From Pirellulales bacterium (GTDB lineage: Bacteria; Planctomycetota; Planctomycetia; Pirellulales; Lacipirellulaceae): a DNA stretch of 64,000 nucleotides. The stretch is from NCBI GenBank assembly GCA_020847515.1, contig JADLBW010000161.1:1-64000 (forward strand). Reading direction: 5' to 3'. A program made the position numbers and the translations under genes. Below are positions 25,621-35,300 of the stretch, piece after piece (positions within the stretch are counted from its first letter, which is position 1; each line of letters starts with the position of its first letter). The notes under the pieces were generated by a model. The model was not told the DNA's origin. It made no database searches and was given only the letters and a program-made list of their open reading frames with translations.

Positions 25621-25683
25621 GCCCCAACCCCCAATCCGCAACCCGCAAGCCCCAATCCGCAATCCCCAATCGCCCACCCCCCA
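25621..25683. repeat. Heptamer repeat tract H3, ending in a start codon
   Basis: Nine 7-bp units (gccccaa, cccccaa, tccgcaa, cccgcaa, gccccaa, tccgcaa, tccccaa, tcgccca, cccccca) run without interruption between the two permease genes. The last base is the A of the next ATG. Confidence 0.85.
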
Positions 25684-26513
25684 TGCGCGAGCCCTTGCTC
25701 ATCACTCTCCTCCGTCACGCGGTGCTGCTGCTCTTCGTGGCCATGGCGCTTTGGCCGGTGATGGACGTCGTTTCGATCTCGCTGCGGCCTGGCAACCGCC
25801 TGCGGACGACCGAACTGGAGATCATCCCCGCCGACGCTACGCTCGATTCCTACCGGCAGTTGCTGACCGACCCGACGTTCTACCGCTGGCTGTTCAACTC
25901 GCTGCTGGTCGCCGGCGCCGTCACCCTCACGGGGGTCGCGCTGGCCTCGATCGGCGGATATGCCTTTAGCCGGTTTCGCTTCGTCGGCCGGCAGGCGATG
26001 ATGATTTCGATCCTCACGACGCAGATGTTCCCGGCGACGATGCTGCTGTTGCCGCTCTACCTCATGATCGCCACGCTGGGATTGATCAACACCTATGTTG
26101 GTTTGTGCGCGTTTTACGTCTCGACCGCGCTGCCGTTTTGCGTCTGGCAGATGAAAGGCTTTTACGACACCATTCCCCGCTCGCTGGAAGAGGCCGCCCG
26201 CATCGACGGCTGCAGCCGCTACGCGGCCTTCCGCCGGGTGATCTTGCCGCTCGCCGCGCCGGGGCTGGTAATCACGGCGCTGTTCAGCTTCATGAGCGCC
26301 TGGAGCGAATACATCGTCGCCGCCCAAATCCTCCAGGACCGCGAGATGTTCACCCTGCCCCTGGGCCTTAAGAGCTTCCAGTCCAGCCTCTCCACCCAGT
26401 GGGGCCTCTACGCCGCCGCATCTCTACTGGTGAGCCTGCCGGTCGTGGTAGTATTTATCCTGCTCAGCCGATACCTCGTGTCGGGGCTGACGCTCGGCTC
26501 AGTAAAGGAGTGA
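25683..26513 (+). CDS. Sugar ABC transporter permease, MalG-like
   Basis: 276 residues, six hydrophobic segments, starting MREPLLITLLRHAVLLLFVA. The EAA loop EEAARIDGCSRYAAFRRVIL contacts the ATPase, and the C-terminus LLSRYLVSGLTLGSVKE is typical of MalG-type subunits. The start is fixed by homology-like sequence; the upstream frame contains only repeat DNA, and no Shine-Dalgarno-like sequence is present because the heptamer tract H3 occupies that place. It pairs with the permease half of the preceding fusion protein. Confidence 0.93.
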   Translation: MREPLLITLLRHAVLLLFVAMALWPVMDVVSISLRPGNRLRTTELEIIPADATLDSYRQLLTDPTFYRWLFNSLLVAGAVTLTGVALASIGGYAFSRFRFVGRQAMMISILTTQMFPATMLLLPLYLMIATLGLINTYVGLCAFYVSTALPFCVWQMKGFYDTIPRSLEEAARIDGCSRYAAFRRVILPLAAPGLVITALFSFMSAWSEYIVAAQILQDREMFTLPLGLKSFQSSLSTQWGLYAAASLLVSLPVVVVFILLSRYLVSGLTLGSVKE

Positions 26514-26530
26514 AAGCCTAGACGGAGAAG

Positions 26531-26700
26531 CACCAATGACCAAGTTCCAATGACCAAGTTCCAATGACCAAGTTCCAATGACCAATCGCTGAAGAAAGGT
26601 TACCAAAGCGCTGATCCTTGGTCATTGGTAATTGGTGCTTGGTCATTGTCCCTCGCCCTTGTTCTCGAAATCCAAAATCCCGAAATCCGAAATCCCGAAA
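26531..26700. repeat. Heptamer repeat tract H4, arranged as a large inverted repeat
   Basis: Eight 7-bp units (caccaat, then gaccaag/ttccaat alternating) run from 26531 to 26586. Twelve units on the opposite sense run from 26617 to 26700 (cttggtc, attggta, attggtg, cttggtc, later ccgaaat). Segment 26617-26648 is close to the reverse complement of the first block, so a long hairpin is possible. It fills the spacer before the ATPase gene. Confidence 0.85.
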
Positions 26701-26708
26701 ACGCTCCC

Positions 26709-27935
26709 GTGGCCACCGTCTCTTTTCGCAACGTCAATAAACGTTACCCCAACGGCTACCACGCCGTTTGCGATCTCAATCTGGAGATCGCCGACGGCGA
26801 GTTCGTCGTCCTAGTCGGTCCCTCGGGCTGCGGCAAGAGCACCACGCTTCGCATGCTCGCCGGACTTGAGGAAATCACCTCCGGCGAGGTCCTGATCGGC
26901 AGTCGCGTCGTGAACGACGTCGAGCCGGGCCGCCGCGACATCGCCATGGTGTTTCAGAACTACGCCCTCTACCCGCACATGACCGTCCGGCAGAATCTCG
27001 CCTTCGGCCTCAAGATGCGCCGCACGCCCAAGGCCGAGATCGCCCGCCGCACGGCCGACGTGGCCGAAACGCTCGGCATTACTACGCTGCTCGATCGCCG
27101 CCCCCGCGAGCTGTCGGGCGGGCAGCGGCAGCGCGTGGCCCTCGGTCGCGCCATCGTGCGGCAGCCGCAAGTCTTTCTGTTCGACGAGCCCCTCTCGAAC
27201 CTCGACGCCAAGCTCCGCGTGCAGATGCGGGCCGAAATCGCCGCCCTCCACCAGCGGCTCAAGACGACCATGATCTACGTCACCCACGACCAGGTCGAAG
27301 CGATGACCCTCGGCCAGCGGATCGTCGTCATGGATCTGGGCGTCGTCCAACAGGCCGACGCCCCGCTGGCGATCTACCAAAACCCGGCCAACCGCTTCGT
27401 CGCCGGCTTTATCGGCAGCCCGCCGATGAACTTCGTCCACGGCCGCCTCGCAGGCGCGTGCTTCCTCCACCCCGCCGGGGAAGTAAGTCTGACCAATGGC
27501 GACGCACCAGGGGGTCGGGATTCTTTTGCGGCCCAACGGGGTCGGGATTCTTTGGCGACTGGAGAATTGACCAGTAAATCGGAGCCACCAGTCGCAAAAG
27601 CATCCCGATCCAGTGTTGCCGCGCCGCCAGTCGCCAAAGCGTCCCGACCCCTTTCCGCCGACGATCCCCTTCCCTCCGGCAGCGCCATCCTCGGCGTCCG
27701 CCCGGAAGACCTCGCCCTCGACGCCGCCGGGCCCCCGCTGGCCCAGGTTACGCTCGAAGTGGTCGAGCAGATGGGCCACGAATCCATGGGGTACTTCAGC
27801 CTCGCCGGCCAGCGGTGCGCCATGCGGCTCCCCGCCAACAGCGGCCTGGCGGCCGGCGATCGGGTCGAGCCTCGACTGCGACCGGGGTCCTGGCGTTTGT
27901 TCGCCGACGACCCTCAAGGCCGGCGATTACTCTAA
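26709..27935 (+). CDS. Sugar ABC transporter ATPase (MalK/UgpC type) with repeat-encoded insertion
   Basis: 408 residues from a GTG, chosen because the family sequence starts there ([16 protein letters not shown]). Walker [10 protein letters not shown], signature [14 protein letters not shown], Walker [13 protein letters not shown] and the switch VTHDQVEAM are intact. The C-terminal regulatory MOBE/TOBE-type domain is split: residues about 268-314 are encoded by a double copy of palindromic element A, giving [24 protein letters not shown] and PPVAKASRP. Family members are usually near 360-370 residues, so the extra length matches the insert. It energises the upstream permeases; other sugars than maltodextrin are possible. 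Confidence 0.93.
   Translation: MATVSFRNVNKRYPNGYHAVCDLNLEIADGEFVVLVGPSGCGKSTTLRMLAGLEEITSGEVLIGSRVVNDVEPGRRDIAMVFQNYALYPHMTVRQNLAFGLKMRRTPKAEIARRTADVAETLGITTLLDRRPRELSGGQRQRVALGRAIVRQPQVFLFDEPLSNLDAKLRVQMRAEIAALHQRLKTTMIYVTHDQVEAMTLGQRIVVMDLGVVQQADAPLAIYQNPANRFVAGFIGSPPMNFVHGRLAGACFLHPAGEVSLTNGDAPGGRDSFAAQRGRDSLATGELTSKSEPPVAKASRSSVAAPPVAKASRPLSADDPLPSGSAILGVRPEDLALDAAGPPLAQVTLEVVEQMGHESMGYFSLAGQRCAMRLPANSGLAAGDRVEPRLRPGSWRLFADDPQGRRLL
27511..27650. repeat. Palindromic element A, double copy, in frame inside the ATPase gene
   Basis: Two left arms (27511 onward and about 27538 onward, gtcgggattctttt/gtcgggattctttg) are followed by two right arms (ccagtcgcaaaagcatcccg near 27589 and ccagtcgccaaagcgtcccg near 27627). 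Variants of the arms pair crosswise: the second left arm matches the last right arm. The whole block is open in frame. Confidence 0.85.
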
Positions 27936-27940
27936 GCCCG

Positions 27941-28016
27941 GGGGGTCAGGATTCTTTTGCGACTGGAGACGTGATTAATAAATCGGAGCCGCCAGTCGCA
28001 AAAGCATCCCGACCCC
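27941..28016. repeat. Palindromic element A, intergenic copy
   Basis: Left arm ggggtcaggattcttttgcg and right arm ccagtcgcaaaagcatcccg surround a middle containing aaatcggagccg, closely matching the middle of the double copy 300 bp upstream. It begins 5 bp after the ATPase stop codon and could also end transcription. Confidence 0.88.
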
Positions 28017-28074
28017 GTTTTACGCAGAAGCCGCGCGGCGATCCCGTCGCGCCGTGCACTAACCGCATTCCGCT

Positions 28075-29730
28075 ATGAATCACCCGCCTGCTACTTCCCA
28101 GAAGCGCGGCCGATCGAACTCCGCCGTCGGGCGGGCCAGGCTTGCCGTTGCTGTCACGATCGTACTTGCCGCATCGCGCGCCCTCGCCCAGCAACCGCCC
28201 GATCCGCATTTCGAGCGCCAACAGGTGTTCGAGTCGTATCAGCGATTCAAAGACCGCCTCGCCGAAATCTCCTCCGTCTCCGACGCCGACCAGCGCCGCG
28301 CCCAGCTTGATGCCCTGTGGGCCGCCCTGAAAGCGGCCGGCCAGGTCCCCTACGCCCAAGGCGGCCAGGTCGCCTTCCTCTATCGCGGCGCGGCCGCCAG
28401 CGTCTCCTTTCCCGGCGACTTCAACGGCTGGAATCCCGGCGCCGCCGGGTGGAGCGCCGCCCGGTTGCCTGACACTGACTTGTGGATCCTCGAAAAGAGC
28501 TTTCCCGTCGATGCGCGGCTCGACTACAAGATCGTCGCCGGCGGGTCCACCTGGCTGCTCGATCCGGCCAACCCCCTGCAAATGTGGAGCGGCTTCGGGC
28601 CCAACTCCGAGCTCCGCATGCCTGAGTACCAATACCCGTCCGAGACCGTCCGGCAGGCCGACGCGCCCCGCGGAACGCTCGGCTCGAACGTCCGCACGAC
28701 TAGCGCCAGCCTGGGCTACGACGTGAACTATCGCGTCTACACGCCGCAGGGCTACTCCCCCGCGACGTCGCAAAACTTGCCGGTCGTCTACGTGACCGAC
28801 GGCCACGAATACGCCGCCGACCATATGGGCAGCATGGTCGTCGTGCTCGACAATCTCATCGCCGCCGGCGATTTGCAGCCGGTGATCGCCGTCTTCATCG
28901 ACCCCCGCGATCCGGGCAATCCTGCCAACAACCGCCGCGCCAGCCAGTACGTGCAGAATCCGAAATTCCTCGCCTTCGTCGCCCAGGAACTGGTCCCGGC
29001 GATCGACGGCCACTACCGCACGCTCGCCTCGCCCGGCGGACGCGCGATCCTGGGAACGTCGCTCGGCGGACTCAATTCCGCCTACTTCGGGGCCCAGCGT
29101 CCGGACGTTTTTGGCAACATCGCCGTACAGTCGCCCGCCAGCTTCGCGCAGCTCGCCCCCGGGCTGCTCAATCTGTACGCCACGGAGCCGCTGCAGCAGA
29201 AGCTCGACCTGTTCGTATCAGCAGGAACGATCGGCGACGGCAACGGCGGCACGAGCTTCGCCGCGGCGCTGCAGCAGAACGGGTACGAGTACCAATTCCG
29301 GCAAACGCACGAGGGACATTCCTGGGGCCAGTGGCGGGGATTGCTGGACGATGCGCTTCTCTACCTCATCGGGCCGACGCCCTTGGCAGGCGCCGACTTC
29401 AACGAGGACGGCGCCGTCGACGCCGCCGATCTCGTCCAATGGCAAGCCCACGTCGGAAATCCCTCCGGCACCGCAGGCGCCAGCCACGCCCAGGGCGACG
29501 CCAACGGCGACCGCGCCGTCGATGGCCTCGACTTCCTCCTCTGGCAACGGCAGCAAACCGCGGCCCCGGCGCCAGCGACCAACCCCCTTCCCGAGCCCTC
29601 ATCGGCCCGCCACGGCATGACGGCCCTGCTGGCGTCACTTATTCGCCGCCCTTGCCGCCGATATGCGCGACGTGGAGGCCCTTTCCTCGGGGGCCGACTC
29701 GGAAGGTCAGTCGTCCCAAGATCGCTGTAG
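28075..29730 (+). CDS. Secreted esterase with glycogen-binding-like domain, dockerin-like repeats and PEP-like tail
   Basis: 551 residues. A signal peptide (LAVAVTIVLAASRALAQ) is followed by an E-set/CBM48-like domain (VSFPGDFNGWNPGA, LDYKIVAGGSTWLLDPANP) and an esterase D-like alpha/beta hydrolase with VVYVTDGHEYA, nucleophile elbow GTSLGG and a late EGHSW histidine. Asp-rich repeats (DFNEDGAVDAADLVQWQ, DANGDRAVDGLDFLLWQ) and LPEPSSARHGMTALLAS come next. The final 25 residues are Arg/Gly-rich and atypical, so the original stop may have been lost. The domain order suggests cleavage of esters on a starch-like or other polysaccharide, matching the adjacent maltodextrin locus. Confidence 0.8.
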   Translation: MNHPPATSQKRGRSNSAVGRARLAVAVTIVLAASRALAQQPPDPHFERQQVFESYQRFKDRLAEISSVSDADQRRAQLDALWAALKAAGQVPYAQGGQVAFLYRGAAASVSFPGDFNGWNPGAAGWSAARLPDTDLWILEKSFPVDARLDYKIVAGGSTWLLDPANPLQMWSGFGPNSELRMPEYQYPSETVRQADAPRGTLGSNVRTTSASLGYDVNYRVYTPQGYSPATSQNLPVVYVTDGHEYAADHMGSMVVVLDNLIAAGDLQPVIAVFIDPRDPGNPANNRRASQYVQNPKFLAFVAQELVPAIDGHYRTLASPGGRAILGTSLGGLNSAYFGAQRPDVFGNIAVQSPASFAQLAPGLLNLYATEPLQQKLDLFVSAGTIGDGNGGTSFAAALQQNGYEYQFRQTHEGHSWGQWRGLLDDALLYLIGPTPLAGADFNEDGAVDAADLVQWQAHVGNPSGTAGASHAQGDANGDRAVDGLDFLLWQRQQTAAPAPATNPLPEPSSARHGMTALLASLIRRPCRRYARRGGPFLGGRLGRSVVPRSL

Positions 29731-29842
29731 ATTTTGGCCGCGGGCGCTACTACGCTGAGGGTCCTCCCCCTTCGCACGGCTAGCGGCCGGCCGTTGGCGA
29801 TTTACCGCCAAGCGCCTACGAGCAGCGCACGGCGAATAACGT

Positions 29843-30030
29843 TCGAGTTCTGCACGGTTGCACGCCCGCGAATCACGCCAATAGACGCCAATAGACCCAA
29901 TAGCGAACAATCCGCACACACCGCCTGTTGGGGGAGCCGGTTCACTCCCGCAGCGTCAGAAGAGACCCTCCCAGCCGTCTGCCCATTCGCGCTTTGATCG
30001 CGCGATTCGCGGGCAAAAAAGTGCAACAGC
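29843..30030. repeat. Long inverted repeat, family B copy 2
   Basis: The left arm (29843-29895) has gttctgcac...cgcccgcgaatcacgcc and a short tandem acgccaatag. The right arm (29985-30030) has attcgcgggcaaaaaagtgc. The arms are imperfect reverse complements, and total length and arm motifs match the copy at 6721-6907. It lies in the spacer between two genes that face each other. Confidence 0.65.
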
Positions 30031-30043
30031 CAACGCCCGCTGC

Positions 30044-30165
30044 GAATTCTGTCGCCAAAAACGCCCGCCCCGCAGCCGATGGTCGCCGCCGCACCGCGGG
30101 GCGCGATTTCGCACGAATCGTAACCCTTTACTCGCACAGAACTTGGAATTTTGTCGCCAAAAATG
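30044..30165. repeat. Pair of 20-bp direct repeats
   Basis: The motif gaattctgtcgccaaaaacg at 30044-30063 recurs as gaattttgtcgccaaaaatg at 30146-30165, two mismatches, 102 bp apart, within the same gene-free stretch (29731-30200). Confidence 0.6.
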
Positions 30166-30200
30166 GGCGTTGCTCCCTAAGTGCGACACAAAGCGGTCTT

Positions 30201-30923
30201 TCAATCCCAGGAGCCCAAGGAGCCCTCTCCAACGAACGGGTTCGTCCGCCGCTCCCGGCCGATGGTCGTTGCCGGCCCGTGTCCCGGGAGGATGACCGCG
30301 TCGTCGCCGAGCGTGAACAATTTGTCGCGGATCGAGGCGACCAGCGCCGCTGGATCGCTGTCGGGGAGGTCGGTCCGTCCGACGCTGCCGGCAAACAGCA
30401 CGTCGCCCCCCAGCACGACTACCGGCCGCAGGTCCATTGCGGCAAACACGACGTGGCCCGACGAGTGGCCCGGCGTTTCCAGCACCCGCCAGCGAACGCC
30501 TCCCAGATCGAGCTCGTCTCCTTCGCGAACCGTCTGGTCCGCCGGCGGACTGGTGATTGGTATGCCAAACCCGGCCGAAAGATTCGCCGCCGGATCGGTC
30601 AGTTTGCTGGCGTCGCCGCGGCCAATGATCAGCGGCGCCGCGGGCCACCGCTGCTTCATGGCCGCGTTGCCCGCGATGTGGTCGGCGTGTCCGTGGGTAT
30701 TGAGTATCGCCGAAGGGTTCCAACCCAGGCTGTCGAGTTCCGCCAGAATCAGCTCCGGGTCGAGCCCCGGATCGACAATCACCCCGTCGGTCCGCCCGGT
30801 CCGCGCGACAAGATAGGCGTTTTCCTCAAACAACGTAGAAGTCACCACCCGGATAACCAGGGTAGAGCGATGGCTTTGCACAGGGTTATTAACCTTTCGA
30901 CGTGCCGCCCGACTGGCTACCAT
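30201..30923 (-). CDS. MBL-fold metallo-hydrolase (glyoxalase II-like)
   Basis: About 240 residues. Metal motif THGHADHIAGN, later ETPGHSSGHVVF, GGDVLFAGSVGRTDL and a final LPGHGPATTIG are diagnostic of the small hydroxyacylglutathione-hydrolase-like family. Conserved sequence begins around VVTSTLFEENAYLV, so a GTG at 30848 is an alternative start; the ATG at 30923 and one at 30992 are further upstream with no clear ribosome binding site. The gene is alone on its strand here. The substrate cannot be told. Confidence 0.87.
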   Translation of the reverse strand: MVASRAARRKVNNPVQSHRSTLVIRVVTSTLFEENAYLVARTGRTDGVIVDPGLDPELILAELDSLGWNPSAILNTHGHADHIAGNAAMKQRWPAAPLIIGRGDASKLTDPAANLSAGFGIPITSPPADQTVREGDELDLGGVRWRVLETPGHSSGHVVFAAMDLRPVVVLGGDVLFAGSVGRTDLPDSDPAALVASIRDKLFTLGDDAVILPGHGPATTIGRERRTNPFVGEGSLGSWD

Positions 30924-31338
30924 GGCCGGCGCCTGGCGGCGGACTGGCCGCTTCCAGCGGCCGGCGCCCGCGAGGTCGCCCATCGCCGCCACGGCGGGCG
31001 ATCCGTTTGAACCGGTTGGGGTGAGTTCGTAGCTGGCGCCATGAATTGTAATTGTTTCGCTTGCGACGAACGATAGTTACCAAGCGGCGGCAGAAGCCCG
31101 ACTGCCTTGGCTGCGTCGTCCGGGCGCCTCAGGGCGGCGTCGCCGCAGCGTGGCTAACATCCTGCCTCGCTTCGACATAGGTTGCCGCAGCCAGTCAAGA
31201 TTTCGGCGTCGCTGGCAGCCGCTAACGACGCCGCGCCGGCTGCGGGAACGCGGTTTGCCAACCCGCTGGACCACCCTACCATAAGAGTCGCCGCCGCGCC
31301 TGATCCGCACGGCCTGACCATCCAGGAGAGCGCCGAAC
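30924..31338. other. Intergenic region between divergent MBL and DUF1571 genes
   Basis: About 415 bp. A patch around 31040-31080 is clearly less GC-rich than its surroundings and could hold promoter elements. No gene or RNA structure was recognised. Confidence 0.3.
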
Positions 31339-32328
31339 ATGACTTACCCGCTCCGCCGCTGCATTTTCCGCAAGACGTCTTGGGCCGTGGCGATATCGTG
31401 CGGCGGCCTGGCGCCGGCCGTCGCGGCCCCGCCGGCGGGCTGGGTGGAACCAATCTACCGCGTCGCCTACGAAGCCGACGCCGCCACCGCGCCGACCCCA
31501 GCGCAAGGCGCCCCCCTCAGCGCAACGCCCACGGCCGCCGCCGGCGCGACGCAGGTCGCCTCCCGCATCGTGCCGCCGATCGCGCCGCAGTCGGCGTTCA
31601 ACCTCGAACAGCTTCCCGGCGAACATCCGCTAATGCCCGCGCTGCGGGTCGCCCAGGAAGGCGTCAAAAACATCGACCAGAACATCCGCGACTACTCGGC
31701 GATTCTCTACAAGCAGGAGCGGATCAACGGCGAGCTGGGCGAGCAGGAGGTCGCCTTCGTACGCGTGCGCCATCAGCCGTTTGCCGTGCACATGTTCTTC
31801 CTCTCGCCCAACAAGGGCCGCGAATGCCTGTACATCGACGGGCTCAACGGCGAAAAGGGAGTCCTCCACGCCCGCGATTCCGGCTTCCGTCGCAAGCTCG
31901 GCGTCTTTAAGCTCGACCCCGACGGCCGGCTCGCCATGGCCGGCCAGAAATATCCGATCACCAAGATCGGCATCCGCAATCTTACGACCGAGCTGATTGC
32001 CGTGGCGTCGAACGACGTCGGCTACGGCGAGTGCGAGGTCCGCACCGCGCAAACGGAAATCGGGGCCGCCAACGGCGAGAAACGCCCTGTTACCATGATC
32101 GAGGTGATCCATCCCACCCCGCGGCGGAACTTCCGCTTCCACAAGGCGCAGGTCTTCATCGACAACGAGCTGCGGGTCCCCATCCGCTACGCGGCCTACC
32201 TGTGGCCCGATCAGCCGGGCGAGCAGCCGCCGTTGGAAGAGGCGTATACGTACCTCAACCTGAAGCTCAACAACGGCTTCACCGACGCCGACTTCGACCC
32301 GGAGAATCCCGAGCTGTTCAAGGATTAG
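31339..32328 (+). CDS. DUF1571 family secreted protein
   Basis: 329 residues. A probable signal segment (SWAVAISCGGLAPAVAA) and an Ala/Pro-rich linker precede the DUF1571 domain: IDQNIRDYSAILYKQERING, FFLSPNKGRECLYIDG, GIRNLTTELIAVASND and, near the end, RVPIRYAAYLWP and EEAYTYLNLKLN. The fold resembles LolA-like periplasmic proteins; the function is unknown. DUF1571 is frequent in planctomycetes. The gene stands alone and faces the efflux operon. Confidence 0.85.
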   Translation: MTYPLRRCIFRKTSWAVAISCGGLAPAVAAPPAGWVEPIYRVAYEADAATAPTPAQGAPLSATPTAAAGATQVASRIVPPIAPQSAFNLEQLPGEHPLMPALRVAQEGVKNIDQNIRDYSAILYKQERINGELGEQEVAFVRVRHQPFAVHMFFLSPNKGRECLYIDGLNGEKGVLHARDSGFRRKLGVFKLDPDGRLAMAGQKYPITKIGIRNLTTELIAVASNDVGYGECEVRTAQTEIGAANGEKRPVTMIEVIHPTPRRNFRFHKAQVFIDNELRVPIRYAAYLWPDQPGEQPPLEEAYTYLNLKLNNGFTDADFDPENPELFKD

Positions 32329-32364
32329 CCGCTCGAGCCTTCAGCAGCGTCACCCCGGGCGGCA

Positions 32365-35300
32365 TCACCCGCCCGCGGGCGTATCGCTGATTTGAGCTTC
32401 GTCCTGGACCGCGATCCGCTCGGCGTCCCGCCGTCCGAACAGCCAGAACAAGGCCGGATGGACGAGGAAGTCCAACAGCGTAGAGCTGATCAGCCCGCCG
32501 ACGATTACCGTAGCGACCGGGTAGAGGATCTCCTTGCCCGGCTCGCCGGCGGCGAGCGTCAGCGGCACCAGCGCAATGCCCGCGGTCAAAGCCGTCATGA
32601 GCATCGGCGCCAGCCGTTCCTTGCCGGCCCGCTCGATCATTTCCAACGAGAACGACTCGCCCTCATGCCGCATCAGGTGTAGATAGTGGGCGATTAAGAG
32701 GATGCCGTTTCGCGAGGCAATGCCCGAGAGCGAGATGAAGCCCACCAGGCTGGCGACGGTGAGCGATTGCCCCGTCGCCACCAGCGCCGCCACGGCGCCG
32801 ATCGCGGCCATCGGCAGCGCCGCCAGGACTTGCAGCGACAGGTTCACCGAGCCGAACAGCGTGTAGAGCGCCAAAAACATGCAGGCCAGCGAGCCGATGC
32901 TCAGCAGGCCGATGGTCCGGGTGGCCGACTGCTGGCTTTGGAACTGCCCGCTGTATTCGACGAAATAACCGGCCGGCAGCCCTTGTTCGACAGGCTGCAT
33001 GAGCCGCTGGATGTCGTCCACGACGCTCGCCAGATCGCGCCCGGCGGTGTTGCACTGCACGGCGATTCGCCGGCGCACGTTCTCGCGGTTAATCGTGTTG
33101 GGCCCGCTGGCCGTGACCAGGTCGGCGACCTCGACCAGGGGCGCTGCTCCGCCGCCCGGCAGGTTGATCGCCAGCCGCTGAAGATATTCCACGTTCTCGC
33201 GATAAGGCTCGTCGAGCCGCACCACCACGTCGAACGACCGCTGATCTTCCAACAATTGAGAAACCGTGCGGCCGTTCATCGCCGTCTCGACAAGCTCGTT
33301 GACGTCCTCGACCGCGAGCCCGTAGCGGGCCAGCGCATCGCGGCGCAGGCGGATTTGAAGCTGCGGAATTTCCACTTGCTGTTCGACCTGCAAATCGACG
33401 ACTCCCGGCGCCGGCTCGATCGCCTCCTTGCACTCGTTGGCGACGCGGCGCAGCACGTCGAGATCATCGCCATAGATCTTGATGGCGACCTGCGCCTGTA
33501 CGCCCGACAGCATGTGAGAAATGAGATGCTGCAGCGGCTGCTCGGCCGCGACGACTACGCCCGGCACCGAGGCGGCCTGTTCGCGGACGTCTTCCAGGAT
33601 CTCCTCGCGCGACCGGTGAGAGTCGGGATCGAGCGTAAGAATGATTTCCGATACGTTGACCCCCATCGCATGCTCGTCAAGCTCCGCCCGACCGGTCCGC
33701 CGGCCCACCGATTTAACGCCTTCGACGGCCAACAGCCGCTGGTCGACCAAGGCGCCGATCCGATTCGAGGCCTCGAGCGAACTGCCCGGGGGCAGCAGAA
33801 CGTTGACCTGGACGGCGCCTTCGTTGAAAGGCGGCAGGAAATCGCGGCCCAGGTGCGCAACCGCAGCTACGCTGACGCCGACGGCCGCCGCGACAACGAG
33901 CAGAATCGTCCGCGGGTGGCGCACGCTGAAGCGGATGACGCTCGAGCACAGGCCTTTCAAGACCCGCAGCAGCAACCCGTCCTGCGCGTGCTTCATGATG
34001 CGGGCGCCGGGCAGCAGCCAGTAGGAGAGCACCGGCGTTACGGTCAACGAGACGATCAGCGAGGCCGTAATCGAGACGATGTAGGCGATTCCCAACGGGG
34101 CGAACAGCCGCCCTTCCATGCCGCTCAAGGCGAACAACGGCACGAACACCAGCACCACCAGGATGGTGCTGAATACGATCGAATTGCGGACCTCGCTGCT
34201 GGCCTCGAACACCACCCGCATCGCCGGCTTGGGATGGGCGGCGTGCCGATTTTCGCGCAGGCGGCGGAAGATGTTCTCGACATCCACAATGGCGTCGTCC
34301 ACCAATTCGCCGATGGCGACCGCCAGCCCGCCCAGAGTCATCGTATTGATCGACATCCCGAACCACTTGAAGACCAGCCCGGTCACTACGATGGACAACG
34401 GGATGGCGGTGAGCGTAATGAACGTGGTGCGGAAATTCAGCAGGAAGATGAACAGTATGACGACCACCAGCAGCCCGCCGTCGCGGAGCGCCTCAATGAC
34501 GTTCTGAACGCTGAGATCGATGAAGTCCTTCTGTTGATAGACGTCGGGATTGATGCGGACGTCTTCCGGGAGCGTCCGCTGCAAGTCCGCCAGCGCCGCG
34601 CTGATGCGATCCGTAAGCCCGCGCGTATCGGAGCCGGGCTGCTTGGAGATTATCAACATCACGGCCGGCGAACCGTTGACGGCCGACTCGCCGCGCTTGA
34701 TCTGCGCCCCCTCGACGACCCGGGCGACTTGCCGCACCAGCACTGGCCGCTCGCGGTCGGCCTTGACGACGACCATCTCCAGGTCGGCGGGGGACTGAGC
34801 CCGACCGATCGAACGGACCAGCAGGTCCTCGTTGCCGGTTTCCAGGTAGCCGCCGGTGGCGTTGGCGTTGGCTCGGGCCACGGCTTGCTCGACTTCCGCG
34901 AGCGTCACGCCGTACTTCACCAGCGACTCTGGATTGACGAGCACCTGATACTGCAGCCGTCCGCCTCCCATGGTGATGACTTGGGCTACGCCCGGAATGG
35001 TCAGCAGCCGCTGCCGAACGACCCAATCGGCGAGCGTGCGGAGCTCGATCGGGTTGGTTCGCCCCCCTTCGCTATGCATGCCGACGATCATGATCTGGCC
35101 CATGATCGACGAAATGGGCGCTAGCTGCGGCCGCACGCCGGCGGGCATGCGTTCGGCGGCCAAGGCGAGCTTTTCGTTGACGATCTGCCGGGCGAGGTAG
35201 ACGTCGGTGTCCCAGCCGAACTCCACGTTGATGATCGACAGGCCCACCGCCGAAGAGCTGCGCACGGCCTCGACGCCCATGGCCCCGTTGAGCGTCGACT

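Noticed and set aside
30201-30992. Longest possible start of the MBL hydrolase at 30992
   Set aside because: The first residues are basic and unlike the family; conserved sequence begins far downstream and no ribosome binding site supports that ATG.
32767-35124. Open frame of about 785 codons antisense to the RND pump gene
   Set aside because: The product is low in hydrophobic periodicity and has no motif, while the minus strand encodes a full RND pump. It is a shadow of codon bias.
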